From contig CALNVZ010003430.1 of assembly GCA_940671915.1 (NCBI GenBank), positions 22,498,981 through 22,562,980 on the forward strand: DNA of 64,000 nucleotides, given 5' to 3'. This document shows positions 1-12,900 of this stretch, piece by piece; the first letter of the stretch is position 1; every line of letters begins with the position of its first letter. This stretch comes from Paracentrotus lividus (Eukaryota > Echinodermata > Echinoidea > Camarodonta > Echinidae). The notes beneath the pieces were generated by a model, which was not told the DNA's origin, did not search any database, and saw nothing but the letters and a program-made list of their open reading frames with translations. A program made the translations under genes and the position numbers.

Positions 1-2024
1 GTGAAATGTCGACTGTTTTTCATTTGATGAGAGTTAATTGATGGCCACAGGACTGAACGGGAAAAGGTGACATTATTCAGTTCAATCATGTTGCGAAGAA
101 TTTGATTAAAACATAATTTTGGATTCGATCTTATTTAAAGAGAGCACCTCTTAGCTCTCATGAAAATGTATTTCATTTCATGAAGGTTCTGAAGAAAATA
201 CATCAATCTACAAATTATTTTCGTAACGATTAGAAAAGGAACCTCGTTGTAATGGTCTACCACATCCCCCCCCCCCCCATGTCAGTTACAAGTTCTAACT
301 ATAAATCGGGAGAAAATGCTATTTTCCTTTAGCTTACGGCGATAAGTGCGCTGGCTGGCACTATTTAAGATTACTCTTAAGTTTTATATAATAATTAGGC
401 CCGTAACCAGGGTGCCTTGGTTCGACGCCCCCTCCCCTCCCCCATAAAAAGTGAAACCCTCCACTTTGGGGGCAGAAATGATGTGCAGTTACTTGTAGAA
501 ATCCGAAAAATGCTTGGTTTATGTCCTTTCGTGGAAAATCTTCGGATTGTGCTTCGCGCTCGTATTTTTTTCTCCAAATTATTTTAAAAGATGATATTTT
601 ATTTCTTGATGAACTGGGGGGGGGGGGAAGGAGTTATTTTTCGGCCTTCGGCCATCATGAAGGTCACCATATACTACCTATAGGGGTAGGTTGCGGTCGC
701 TCCATCGGCCCGGAAGAAATTCAACAGCCAAAAAAATAAAAAATAAAAAAATTAATAAATAATTTTTTTTTTTTTGGCAATCCTTCGGGGGCAAAGCGAC
801 TTTGTACAAAATGAATGCATTTTGAACTTTTCTTGCAATCCTACGGGGGCGCTACCACCCTCCGCCCCTTCCCCTCCCTGGATCCGCGCCAGAAGGGGGT
901 GTTTCTCCGAAACTTTACCATAGAAGTGGGTTGCTCCTGATAACTGCCCCCATGGTCTCACCCCTCAAAGGACTACTCTAAGATAAGTTAAGAAGCTCTT
1001 CAAGCCGACTCTCAGTGCTTTAAACCCAAGGCCACCTATCGATGTGGGTATTACCCTCTTCTTCACCTTTCACAATCCATTTTTAGTTTCCACGCCAGAT
1101 CGTTGTACTTTCTGTCTTTCCACCGCAAAAGTTTCATAATCTCTAGAAATCGCTGCAGTGTCTATAGACTTTTCGTATAATAATCATAATCGATTGGTCT
1201 AAGCACTTGGTGGTTCTAAAGGTCATGGGTTCCATCCCCGGCTGTCATTTAACGAGCATGACAATGTATGGATGCATGTTGCCTCTCCCCATAATTATTG
1301 TTTGTATGCTGTATAACTACAGTCTGTGTCAAATAAAATGGTACAGTTGGGAAACATTTTTTTTATTGTATAAAGATTAGTAACCACTTGATAATATTTG
1401 GTATTTTCATAAAGCAGGGTAACTGAGCTTCCTTCTGCAATTTTTTCGTCTCATTTGGTGCTGTAGATCTTGAGATATGATTAGTTTTCTGCAATCATTA
1501 AACATCCATTTTGCGCACGCCTTGCCATACCTTTGTGTAGGTTTCGAACATAAGCCGCTGAAATTGACCTAAAAGAACAATAGGTTTGTGCAGAGTTAAA
1601 TATCTTCTCTTCACAAAAAAATTAGCATAACTTTTGTTCTACAAAAGCAAATTATTTGAAATAAATTGTATCAGCAAGAAATATATATTGGCTTTAATCT
1701 GATACCATATATACATAACATTTGAAAAGGTTTCATACCTAATTTATTTTTTCCCCGACTGTACCATTCTTTTTTACACAGACTGTATAGGAGTTTAGGG
1801 GGTTTACCATGTGTGAGTCTGGAAATAGGTGGTTATAATGCTCAGAATTCCAGGAGAGGGGTGGGCAGAGTGAATACCCTTCCTCCTCCCGTCTTCCCGC
1901 AAGAGAATTTTGGACGAAATGTTGTGTTTACTTTCATTGGAAGAATCATTTTGTTTTCCTTCGGAATGTTAATTTTTTTCAACGACCACCCCTTCCCCCG
2001 CCGCCATCGCGCCTACAGTGTTAA

Positions 2025-2613
2025 ATGCAGATGCGGATCCAGGCGGGGGTGCATCGGGGAGCATTGGATGCACGCCCTATAATTTGAACACCACTCATTG
2101 ACTGTACATGTTAAAATCAGGAAAAGTCGGTACCCCTCCCCTATTTTCATATCCTGAATCCACCACGGATATGAGACAGAGTCTTTAATACCTGATTTGA
2201 TTAGGCAGCCCAATCGATCCCAGACAGAGTGTGTTTCTCAAGTTTACTTCATATAGAGTTAGATTGCTAGAAACTATACTCAAAGCTGAGGATAGAAACG
2301 TGATCGTAATGCATATGGATCCAAATTTCCCTTTTCTCGTGAATGTTACACCGTTAAACCAACATGATGAGATACGACTAACGCATCACTCCGGGCCCGT
2401 ATACCTCAGATAAAAGATTAAAAGAGAGCCGTTTTTACCAAGCTTCGTAGGAAGCGGTACGTATCCCAGCGGCGAAATAGAGGGGGAGGGGATACGGGAA
2501 ATTAAAAGCAAAAATAATAGAGGGAGCACAGACGGAAATTTTCTTAGATTAAAGTGTGTGAAAAATATAGGGGTCCTCTGCATCTTGCGCTTCGCCTGGA
2601 TCCGCCACTGCAT
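2025..2613. mobile_element. 589 bp non-autonomous element with terminal inverted repeats
   Basis: The left end ATGCAGATGCGGATCCAGGC and the right end CGCCTGGATCCGCCACTGCA are imperfect inverted repeats of about 21 bp that share the CGGATCCAGGCG core. The interior encodes nothing recognisable. The GGATCC-type end resembles ends of other G-run elements in this window (near 4640 and 7725). Superfamily not assigned. Confidence 0.55.
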
Positions 2614-3497
2614 ACGAACATGGGCATAACGGTTATACAAACCATACAAACGGCGATTGGGGGAAATCAAATGCATCAGGGAAATGGGCCTCCACAATTT
2701 GACTCTTCTCTGAACTTTCACATGCGTATTATTTCTTTAAAATGTTCTTGGAAATGTTTTTCGTCGTTGAAGCTTTTATTTGAACTTGGTGATAACAGAC
2801 CGACCCATGAGATGGACAGTGCGTACATCGGTATCATGCCTGAGTTGATGTTGAAGCTATGCAGTTTCCGCTTTCAATATATCCTATTAGGAATTCATGC
2901 TATAAAAGGGTTTATATAACAATTATGTATAATGTGAAAACCTATAAGTTTCAGGTAGAGGTGGACAGGAACTTGTTAATGTCCATCTCTGGTTAATGCG
3001 GCATTCGAAGTTATTATTTCTTGCTACCCAGTTCTTTTTAAAAGTTCGAGCTACACTCTCTAGAAACTCAACAGAGCCCCTTTTTTAAGGGGGAGGCCCC
3101 CCAATGCGCCAAAATCAACCCTTACTCAACAGTACTCACGATCGAGACAACCCTGTATACCATCCCATGGGTGGGCTGAATAAAAGCCTAAATTACGGAA
3201 AACATTTCCAGGAACATTTTGAAGGAATATTGAACAAATTAAAGTTCTGCCAAGGGGGCGAAAAGTGAGGGAACATCTCATTGATGTTCGATTTTTGGCG
3301 CCTTCCATTCTCTAAAAATGGAAAGTAAATATGATTAGTTTCTTAGGCCAGTTTTAGAAATATGATGTGGGGTTATTGACCCGAAATAACGTTTGGACCG
3401 AAAAGGTGTATTTTGCATGACCCTTTATTCTTTAAGAGCAGAATGGTAGATTTGACACTTAACGTGCTGATCATGCTGTTGCAATCCTGGGTGCATT

Positions 3498-3816
3498 GGC
3501 GGCATCCGGGGGGGGGGGGGGCGTGTGGTGCCCCCTCGATTTTTTAAAGCTTAACATTTTTTATTTAGGGTCAGCTTGTGAAGCTAATAAAGAGGAAAAA
3601 TGTATGTCAAATATAATGATAAATGTTATTATAAGGCAAAATTTCCGGCTTGCGCTTCGCGCTCGCAAACATTGTCATTAGTTTCTGTATTCTGTGCGAA
3701 GTATTCGAATTTTGGATATACAAATAGGCTTATATGTTATTCGGGACGCTTAATTCCGCTTGAGTGTATTAACCTTCCGGTGTTTCCGGCCCCCCCCCCA
3801 GTCGTAAATCGCCGCC
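3498..3816. mobile_element. MITE-like element, GGCGGC-ended family, copy 1
   Basis: The element begins GGCGGCATCCGGG followed by a G-run and ends with a C-run plus AGTCGTAAATCGCCGCC, so the ends are inverted repeats. The centre contains GGCTTGCGCTTCGCGCTCGC. A second copy lies about 560 bp downstream with the same order of landmarks, which defines the family and its boundaries. Confidence 0.65.
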
Positions 3817-4055
3817 TTGCCTGGTATGGGTGTCATATCCAAGAATAATCATATCTGTCGTAAACCAAAAGTGAGAAATCTACTTTGAAACACCAACACA
3901 CCAGCCCATTTAAATTGGGATTGCACTTTTAGTTGGCTTTGATGAGGGTGATGTAATGATGGTGATGATGACAATAAGTAACTTAAGAGGGGAAATAGAA
4001 TGCAATTCATTCTTAACCTTACCAAACCATAAACCATGAGTAGACCATGAGCATT

Positions 4056-4351
4056 GGCGGCGATCCGGGGATTTTTTTTTGTCTTGGGGGTCGTCCCCCC
4101 CTCAATTTTTAAAGTTTACATAATTTATGTAGTGATTAGATTGTGAAGCTAATAAAAAGGTAAATTAATGTATGTCATATACAATGCTAAATGTTATTAT
4201 AAGGCAAAATTTTCGGCTCGCGCTTCGCGCTTGCAACATTTTCATTAATTTCTGCATGATGTGCGAATTAGTGCGAATTTGTAGTGTAGTCTTTTTCATT
4301 TTCGGTGTTTTCGTCCCCCCCCCCCCCCAGTCGTGACATAAAATCGCCGCG
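4056..4351. mobile_element. MITE-like element, GGCGGC-ended family, copy 2
   Basis: Same family and orientation as the element at 3498-3816. It has GGCGGCGATCCGGGG at the left, the central GGCTCGCGCTTCGCGCTTGC block, then a C-run and AGTCGTGACATAAAATCGCC at the right. Interior AT-rich blocks such as TGTATGTCA and AATGTTATTATAAGGCAAAA are shared with copy 1. Confidence 0.65.
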
Positions 4352-4475
4352 CTTGACCATGAGTCACCTTTTACAATGCCTCTTCTGCCCAACCCTGCTC
4401 CATACTGATCTAAATACTCTTTTCGGCTAATGGGATCGCCTGCGTTCAGTACATAATGGGGGGGGGGGAGAGAGA

Positions 4476-4646
4476 GCAGCAGGGGCCGCGGAGCGTTTTT
4501 TGAAAGTGGAGGGGCTGAGCGTAAGTGGGGGGGGGGGCTGAACAGGCTGAAAATCACAAAAATGTATGGTCATTTTTGCTTTTTACACGCTTGCTGACAA
4601 AAGTGGAACCCCCCCCCCCCCCCCCCACCCGGCTCCGCGGCCCATG
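4476..4646. mobile_element. Short G-run MITE with GGCCGCGGAGC ends
   Basis: The left end GGGGCCGCGGAGC and the right end GGCTCCGCGGCCC are inverted repeats. GAAAGTGGAGGGGCTGAGC and poly-G lie internal to the left end, and poly-C internal to the right end. A related copy in reverse orientation lies near 61340-61537, in the NPRL3-PTCD1 intergenic region. Confidence 0.6.
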
Positions 4647-6848
4647 AGCAGAGTCTAATTCAGAGTCGGATTCAGTTTCAGATTCTAATTACTCTAGTCC
4701 AATTTCCCCAAAGAATCAATATATAAATTACGATTTTTAAATGTAAACAGGTATAATATTTATTATACAATCAAACAGAACAATTGAGAGAAAGGACGCA
4801 AGAAGAAGCATGATAAAATATGATGCCCGATATTTGTCGCCGGAGCATTATGTCGTTTCCTGCGGTCCAGATCACATTTAACTACAGAGGGAGTTTGCAG
4901 AATTTGATGCTTTGCCGGAGTGAGTTACAGAAATACAAAATAAGCTATATATAAAGGTTGGGATGTTTCTAGGTGTGTTTGTGTTTCCTCTGTCTTTTTT
5001 ATTGGTTTTTATCAACTTTGCCATTTAATGCAAAGTCAATGCATTTTCTTCAAATAATAATTAATGTATTATGTTATCCACACCTTTAGACTGATATTTT
5101 TTTCTTATGATATGGACGTCTAATTATTCTAAGAGGAAAAGCAAACATTTCCTTTTATGAGTGCCTGCTGTTTGTTAAATATTTGCAGTTCTATAAATAA
5201 AAGCCCTTAAGGTTCGGTTCTGTCATCTTTATGAGTAGTTATCTAGTCTGGATATGAAGTTCGTATGAGAAATATATAGGCCTTTAGCTCCCTCTTTAAT
5301 ATCATTGCGTATCATCATTTGTTTATGTTTAAGTTCTTCATGCATGAAATCGAATTCATTTTTATGACATTGCCTTGCCCTTCACCAAAGCTGTCTATAG
5401 TTAAAGAAGGACTCCATACTAAGAGTTAGATGGTTTGAAATGAAGAGTTAAAAAATAATAAGACACACAGAACAAAATTCATTAAAATCGGATAAAAAAT
5501 AACGAAGTTATGATTTTTTGTATTTTTTTCGACAAAACATAATTATTCTGTCCATAGTCTCCGGCATATTCAATTGACAATGAAGAAGCTGATGATGAAA
5601 TTGATCCACATGAAATCTTACATATTTGTTTTTTCATATTATGTAGGCCTATGTAAAATTATTTTAAAAAAAATAATAATAATAAAAATAAACAAATTAT
5701 AGCAGTGATGATCTCAAACAAGCCTTTGAGTCACCCATGTTTTTATATCTTGGAGCAGGAAATTTAAATATTGGGTATTTGATATAAGATTACAAAATTA
5801 AGAAAAGGTTAGTCAGTGACATCAGTGTCAATTTGCACTAGGCTATGTACAGAACTATATTGTATAAAAAATACAAAATTTGAAATCTAATAATGTGTTT
5901 ATTTTTCATCCGATTTCGATAAAATTTTTACTGCCGTACTTGTTATATTTTACTCTACATTTCAAATCGTCTGAAATTCAGGCTGGAGTACGCCAGTTTT
6001 AATAGACCGGCAGGTTTTTGGCACGGACCGACTACACTGAATTTGTTCCTCAGGCATAAGTTTATTAATGAAAATAAATACAGAAGACAATATAAAATAA
6101 CAAGCGTGCTGTCCGGGCATACATGCGGTACGTGTGGTCAAATTTGAGTAGTAGAATACTAGTATATACCACAGAAATATGTGGTCATGTAGATCTATAA
6201 AATCAAAATTAGTAAAATAGAGACGCATCGAGGATACCATACAAAAGGGGCCGTTTCATTGATTTTCATTCTCTGCATTATCGAGCCAGGAGCCGTACCA
6301 GCTGATCGTCTGATGGATTTCTGTTGACTAAATATCACTTATTTAGGTGCATTTGTAATCAACAGACTCGTAAGTATCCTTCAAATATCCTTAATTTACG
6401 ATAAAATGGTTATAAGAGCAAAGCAATTTAAGTGAAAAGAGTGATTTGGACAAGTGTAGTGCGCTGTGTTTTTATTGTGTGTCCTGGTCGTTCTCCTGTT
6501 TTTTTACCCGTCTTTTGTTTACAAAGGGTTTTTCAATACATGCCGATACACCGGTATGTAGAAAGTGTGTTAAATCATGCACGCACTCGTATGTTTTGAT
6601 TAATATTGTTTTGATGGTGACATGTAACTGAAGGCCACACCTACTGAAAATTGTCAAAAATACTGTTTATCTTTGGTCATGCCATGGTGGTAGACTTGCT
6701 TGGTGTTTGAAATGAATATGAATTATGTTGTGATTGATGTGTAGACTAGATCTAGGCCTATTTGAAGTATTTGATAACACTTAACTTTTAACTGTTAATT
6801 TTTTAGTTTGACTCCGAGTCCGACTGTCAAATTTGTTCAAGCTAACAT

Positions 6849-7008
6849 CGTCTGTTGGGAGCCATAAGGGCGTTATTGCATCTTATAGATGTTCCGTTGA
6901 GAGCCATAAGGGCGCTATTACTGTACAAAGTCAATGGTAATAGCGCCCTTCTGGCTCCAAACGGAACATCCTTGACCTGCAATAGCGCCCTTCTGGCTCC
7001 AAGCCGAC
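6849..7008. repeat. Nested two-armed foldback (about 160 bp hairpin)
   Basis: Two inverted-repeat pairs share one centre. The inner arms 6888-6920 and 6938-6970 pair almost perfectly and are built around GGGCGCTATTA. The outer arms 6849-6879 and 6978-7008 pair around AGGGCGTTATTGCA. Each arm therefore carries two copies of the GAGCCATAAGGGCG block, and the loop is only about 17 nt. No coding potential was seen. It may be a foldback transposon remnant or a source of double-stranded transcript. Confidence 0.8.
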
Positions 7009-7744
7009 GACATACATGTATTTTATGAAGAGTGTTTTTAGTGTAGATCTAGATCTACACAAACTTTGTTCTGTACACACATGCATAGTGGACCATAGAC
7101 TCTAACGTTCATGACGTTAGGCCTACCATTTGACCTGAATGTATTTCCTGTTAGACGATTTTATTCATTTTTTTTTTTGCGAAGTGCTGCTGCTTTTTTT
7201 GTTTTGTTTTTGTTTTTAATCGGAAGACTACACAATCAATTTGGACAAAAAACTTTGCACACTTTATCAGTAGACTTTATTTTTATTCTAAAATTAAATT
7301 CAGTAATCTCAAAGGGAATCGAAGTAAAATTTTTCTTATTCTGCTAGATCTAGTTTTATTGTTTTTTAATATTTTGGTATCCAAGATTATCCTCAAATAT
7401 CTTTAAGAATTCTGAGCCATCGATTCGGCTTTTGTTTCCACTCACTGAGGTAATCTGTTGACATTGAGAATCCTTTAGTTAATAGGCCTAGACCTATTCA
7501 ATCAATGGTGAGGACAAAAGAGTTGGGGCCCATCAATCGAGCGACCAGAGCCTACCCCTAAAGGTAATATGTTAAAAACCTGAAGGCTCAAAAATTTTAA
7601 CACCTACCCCCCTCCCCCATGCCGCCAGCGTGATATGAAAAAAAAATAGATGTACCTTTTTGCTCGTCCAGCATAACATGAATAATTTTTAAGGTACCTT
7701 TTCAACCCCCGTAAAATTCCATCTCTAGATCCGCGCCTGAGTAT

Positions 7745-9660
7745 TATGGATTTATTTATTTATTTATTTATTTCGTCTTATTTCACCAGGGTGACTCTTT
7801 CAGTGGGTAAACACTGTTATGCTTAGAGGCCCTGGAATACAAAACAAAAATAGATTACAAAAACAATAACAAAAACATATACAAGAAACTTATTGTCAAT
7901 TACATATAGTTCAAGGGAGTGGAGTGGAGTGGAGTCAGCTACCATATGGTGTCTTGCATGAGAAATTTTTTATTGGTATACAAATATTGGTTATAAATAT
8001 AGATATACTGTGTTAGGTGAGTGTGAAGCGTGGTGTGAAGTCATTTACTAATGGAATTTCATGAGGGGTGTTGTCTAATTTCGGGTTACTTTCCCAAATC
8101 TTGCTGAAAATGTGTGTTTCGAAGGTGCCTGTCTTACATCATGCGATAAACGATTCCACTCCACTGCACCAACATGGGAAAAAGCTTGTTTGCCAGAATT
8201 TGTCCTTGCTTTTGGTATCAAAAGTCCATCAGTTACTGCAGCTCTGGTTCTGTAACCATGAATAGAATTCGCTTTGTCAAATAGATTGGTCAGGTATTGT
8301 GGTGCCTGTCCATTTATAGCTCTGTATACCAGCTTACATCTTTGCATTTTCCACCTATCTTCAATAGATGTCCAGTTCAACTGACTTAAAACATATTGTG
8401 TGGAAGTACGTGTACCAACTCCAAGGACAATTCGTGCCATTCTTTTATGTTGTTTTACAAGCGACTCTCTGGTAGCAATTGCACAGTTCGACCAAGCAAC
8501 GCTAGAGTAATCGAATAGTGGCAATACCAGAGCATTTGCTAGCATCTTGACACTATCTAGTGGTAAAAATTGTTTCAATCTTCTCAATAGAGCCAATCTG
8601 GATCCAATTTTTTTACTGACATGTTGTAAGTGCTCCTTCCAATTTAGGGCAGGATCTAAGATTACACCTAAGTATTTATAGCTGTCTACTTGCAGTACTC
8701 TATGATTGTCCAGATGTAATGAAAGGGGTCTGCTTGTACTGGCTACTTTTTGGGGTGTTCCAAAAATCATGAATTGTGTCTTAGTGGGGTTTAACCTTAA
8801 TCCATTATTATTAACCCAATCACTGATGTGTTTCAAATCTTCATTAAGTACATTTTCGAGATCTTCAAGTTTCCTTGCACTGTGAAAGATAACAGTGTCG
8901 TCAGCATACATCATGACACTACTTTTTGAGGTAACTTTAGGAAGGTCGTTCACCATAATCGAAAATAGGAGAGGGCCGAGTATCGACCCCTGCGGTACCC
9001 CAGTTACTATAGTACCCCACATTGACTCTGCATCCCTTACAATTGTTCTCTGTTGGCGATTGTCTAGATAGTTAGTAAACCAGGTAAGTTCAGTGCCTCG
9101 TACTCCATATTTAGATAATTTTTGCAGCAGAAGTTCATGGTCTACGGAATCGAAGGCCTTACGAAAATCTAAAAACACCATCCCTGTCAGTAGACCCCGA
9201 TCCATTTGTTTGTATACAAAATCACTTAGGTAAGCCAGGACAGTATCCGTACTATGAACTTCCCGAAATCCTGATTGTTGAGGTGCAAACATAGAATGGG
9301 CATTAAGGTAGTCTGTCAATTGACTATGTATTGATCGTTCAAACATCTTCATTACTATAGGGATGACCGAAATGGGTCTAAAGTTATTTGTACTATTGGT
9401 ATCACCCCCTTTATGAATAGGAGTTACATTTGCCTTCTTCCATTCTTCTGGTATTTGTCCTGTTTGAAGGGATAGATTGAACAAGTGAGTTAGATGAGTT
9501 GAAATAATAGGTGCTGCTATTTGTAATAGTTTAGGGGGTAATCCGTCAGGTCCAGAGGATTTTGAGGTTTGTATTTTGTTCAATTCAGCAAGCACAAATG
9601 CTTCAGTGATTTCCTCAAAATGAAATTCAGTATCATCATAGGATGATGCACCCAATAGAA
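7745..9660 (-). mobile_element. 5'-truncated non-LTR retrotransposon (jockey-superfamily, CR1/L2-like)
   Basis: A reverse-transcriptase frame on the minus strand is followed by about 330 bp of 3' region ending in a run of AAAT units (TTTATTTATTTATT on plus, 7750-7772), a tail type common in CR1/L2-like LINEs. The block just inside the tail (CAGGGTGACTCTTTCAGTGG on minus-complement) is shared with the decayed element at 47.6-50.2 kb, so both belong to one family. The endonuclease domain is absent, so this is a 5'-truncated insertion ending about 270 bp upstream of the first SNX29 coding exon. No clear target-site duplication could be fixed. Confidence 0.85.
8075..9655 (-). CDS. LINE reverse transcriptase, open but 5'-truncated
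   Basis: This is an uninterrupted frame of 526 codons. Reverse-transcriptase landmarks appear in order: GPDGLPPKLL, the NFRPISVIPIVMKMFER block, [13 protein letters not shown] (first catalytic Asp), [20 protein letters not shown], and the catalytic YADDTVIF box. A thumb/C-terminal region follows (NPTKTQFMIFG, YKYLGVILDP, LFDYSSVAWSNC) and reaches a natural stop. The upstream apurinic-like endonuclease is missing, so the protein is not a complete ORF2 and the start methionine is probably only the first internal ATG after truncation. An undamaged frame this long implies a fairly recent insertion, unlike the frameshifted relative in an NPRL3 intron. Family assignment rests on motifs only. Confidence 0.88.
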   Translation of the reverse strand: MGASSYDDTEFHFEEITEAFVLAELNKIQTSKSSGPDGLPPKLLQIAAPIISTHLTHLFNLSLQTGQIPEEWKKANVTPIHKGGDTNSTNNFRPISVIPIVMKMFERSIHSQLTDYLNAHSMFAPQQSGFREVHSTDTVLAYLSDFVYKQMDRGLLTGMVFLDFRKAFDSVDHELLLQKLSKYGVRGTELTWFTNYLDNRQQRTIVRDAESMWGTIVTGVPQGSILGPLLFSIMVNDLPKVTSKSSVMMYADDTVIFHSARKLEDLENVLNEDLKHISDWVNNNGLRLNPTKTQFMIFGTPQKVASTSRPLSLHLDNHRVLQVDSYKYLGVILDPALNWKEHLQHVSKKIGSRLALLRRLKQFLPLDSVKMLANALVLPLFDYSSVAWSNCAIATRESLVKQHKRMARIVLGVGTRTSTQYVLSQLNWTSIEDRWKMQRCKLVYRAINGQAPQYLTNLFDKANSIHGYRTRAAVTDGLLIPKARTNSGKQAFSHVGAVEWNRLSHDVRQAPSKHTFSARFGKVTRN

Positions 9661-9929
9661 AAGTACCATACTATACATTATTTTATGGATAAGAGGAGCT
9701 TTTATTTGTTGAAAAAATGGCCATCTTACCTTTTAATAGTAGTTTATAGATTATAGAACAGCGAGGCAGTCACCATTCAGGAAAGACAGATTATAGTCAA
9801 AGTGGAACAAATTCTTTACATTTTAAAAATAAAATTGACCCTCTTTGCTGATTCCATTTTTTTTGTTCTTTGTTTGAAATTGAAAACCATTTATTTTTGT
9901 GTTTTGTCTTACTTTATTCCAGTAGCAAC

Positions 9930-12900
9930 ATGGCTCAGCCTGCTTCAGCTGATCGTCAGAATCTATTGGATCGTCTTCTGGATGCAGTCAAACAATGTCA
10001 GGTGAGGTTCGGTGGTCGTTCAGAGCTTGCCACCGATGCTGATAGCCGTGTGTCCTGTCTGTGTGCTCAGTATGAGGCCGTCCTACACCATGGACTCAAG
10101 AAACCAACTACAAACCCACTCAGTGCTCTTCAGTAAGTATTGCTTTGATGGTCTTTCAATCCATTTCATTTCAATTTCATTTTATAGAGATTCCAGCTCT
10201 CTTGCTTTAGGTGTGAGATCTCCAGCCGAAAGGCCATCTTTTAAAAATTGCGTATTGACACATTAAACCAGAGTCTCCTGTTTCCAGGGGTCTTGATAGG
10301 AGAATCTCATGCTTAAGAGGAGGTGATTGGGGTTGGAGTCTCCGAATTCAATTCCATTTATTTTTTCCAATTTAACAACACAATGGAGGGATATTCGTAG
10401 GAGGCTTATGATCAGGGTCCCATTTGAAAACAAAGATAAAAGAAGTTCAATTGATACAAAATAGATAAAAGCAACAAGAATCACCTTTCAAACAGACATC
10501 CACAGTCCACCGGCAGCGCTTTTGAAATCGCTCGTATTTATGCAAGTCCTATTCATGAGTTTGTGTGTTTGAATACGTAATTAGCAGCTTGTACCCCTGT
10601 CTTTGTGCAGTTATAATTCTGCATAGAAATGACTATTTGACATGAAATTTTTGGGAATAATATATCATACTATCAAATTTTATATTCCTTAATAAGAAAG
10701 AAAATATGTCTTTCAAAATAGTAGAAATTGTTGGATATATTTTGCGTTAAAATCCGTTTGGGAATTTTTTGAATAACTAGCCACAAATACGCTTTATTTT
10801 CAATGATTCGACGAGAAAATAGGTTCATAATCTTCAGCAACTCTTCAGCTTTCCAAAAATACACCAAACATGGTATTTCAAGATTTATACCAGTCAGGAG
10901 CTAGCTAAATGTGCAGCAAATACAAAATTGCTTCAATAACTGCGATCTGATTGGCTGGTCTGATTTTGAGTGTGATTTGATTGGCTGATGCGAATCTCAC
11001 CACGCACCAAAGGTCACTGCGCGGTCAGGTAACAGCTCCCACGTGTTTCAAAATCCCCGCTCGCATCAATCCTTGATTCAAGCAGCCAATCAGAAAGCCG
11101 CATTTTCTGTATTTTGGACTTGCTTTTTATTTTGCTAGCTCCTGACTGGTATAAAAAGTAAAGGATATTAAAAGTTACTACGTTTTGAAGCTAAGATTTC
11201 ATTCTTTCCAAATATGTAATTTTCTTTTGGAATCATGCAAAAATAACTACTTTTCTTGTCACTTATACCGAACTGAATATATGTTTTTGTTTTTATATCT
11301 TTCACCAATACTTTTACAATATTCAGATATGATAAAATACCATAAAATGTGCATGATAGGTAGGTTTAGAATTTCTTCTTTCTAAATATGTAAGAATCAG
11401 GAAATTCCGTTCACAAAATCAAAATCTACAAGAGTTGCAAAATCTCAGTTTTAGCCCGCACAGCTCCGCACAGCTCCGCAGAGTGCAGATAGAGGACTGA
11501 GAGAGTTGTATAAATTTCGCACTCTTGGCTTATTATAGCTCAAGCTGCCCTCGGACTGTCCACATGCATAATGGATCAGTAACGCATGTTTCAAACAAAT
11601 TAAACTTAGTAGGCTTCATTCTGAGATACATCTATTATCTTTTGGGCATCGCAAAATTACTTGAAGATAATCTAGAGTAGTAGTCATAATGAAATAAATC
11701 AAAACATTCTTGTACATACCAGAATCTCAAGCATAGGAAATAAATGCTATACACCAAAGGAGTTTACAGAAAATTGCGTATTTGCTGAGAAAAGAGCAAA
11801 ATAAGCGTGATTTCTGTAGCTGGACGGCCCGTCCAAGCACATGTGTGATTAACACGACCACATGGAAAGTCTACGGGTATATCATGTGCACGCGATTCGC
11901 ACCGGATCTGTGTGTGTATGTGGTGCCGTGACTTGTGGCGATATACATGTAGTGGTCTACTCCAAGTCTCAATTTGACGGACTGTTTCAATATTTTATCA
12001 ACATTTCTTCTGAAATCATTATCGAAATGTGAATATAATCTTGTGTAGGCATATATGTATATATGTTAATGGAACAATGTGAGGACATATCTTACAGATC
12101 TATCCAAAATTATTTTGTCTGTAAGAACTTAAGCTTGGCTTTATGTAATGACACATTTTTGTACAGTAATCATTAATAAACATGATTAAATATGACAGGA
12201 AAAACAAGTGAAAATATTTGTTTGCCCCTACCCCAATTTTTTTGGTTAACATCTGACTTCTTGCCTCACGTCTAGGAAGCCCTATTATATGTTGTGGTAT
12301 CTGCACAAAATTAATACCTGATTATTACTTCCATGAAATTGCAGTTTTGTACACAGCATTTCAATGTTTGTATTAAGCATGAATGTTCAGGGTACATTAT
12401 TATTGATTATCAATATTTCCTTGTATTTCTAAAGTGGAGGGGGAACCTCCACTGACCAGGAAAGACTCACATGGACTTGCTCTTTATAGTACATTTAGGA
12501 AGTGAGATTGATTCAGTTTCTATCCACAGTGCTTGCAACATCTTGGTTTTAGGAAAATTGTTTGAATTTATTTACAACTTCAGTATCAAGACACCTCAGT
12601 ATCAAGCCTTTTGTTTCATTGTCATATCAAATTCTCAAAATGTGTTTGAAGTGTACAGTTAGAGACATTTAGCATGGATTTTAAAAACAAACAAATGACA
12701 AATAAATGTTACTAGAATAAATCATTGTCTAGTTCTCAACAAGTCCTTGCATCCAGGCATGTACATGTATGATTAATATTTTCTTTTTGGTAATCATTTG
12801 AATGCTTTTTGAAATTACACATAAAGTTCATGAAGCTTATTTTGTCAAAAGGATGTATTGCAAATAGAATCTTATTGCTGGGTTGTAAAAACATTATATG

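Larger units (their letters stand above)
1..7740. other. Repeat-rich intergenic region, no gene seen
   Basis: No open frame here resembles a known protein; the longest are short and fall in AT-rich or homopolymer DNA. Poly-C and poly-G runs recur (for example near 278, 615, 3510, 4315, 4608), each usually inside a short repeat element. A motif like GCGCTTCGCGCTCG recurs near 550, 3650 and 4220. Weak tRNA-like A-box and B-box spacing near 1190-1245 suggests a degenerate SINE, but it is too weak to call. Individual elements are listed separately. A non-coding first exon of SNX29 could lie here or between 9660 and 9920; none could be identified. Confidence 0.6.

Noticed and set aside
2386-2919. 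Overlapping 111- and 121-codon frames
   Set aside because: They span a MITE end and AT-rich DNA, have no recognisable motif, and no splice or homology support.
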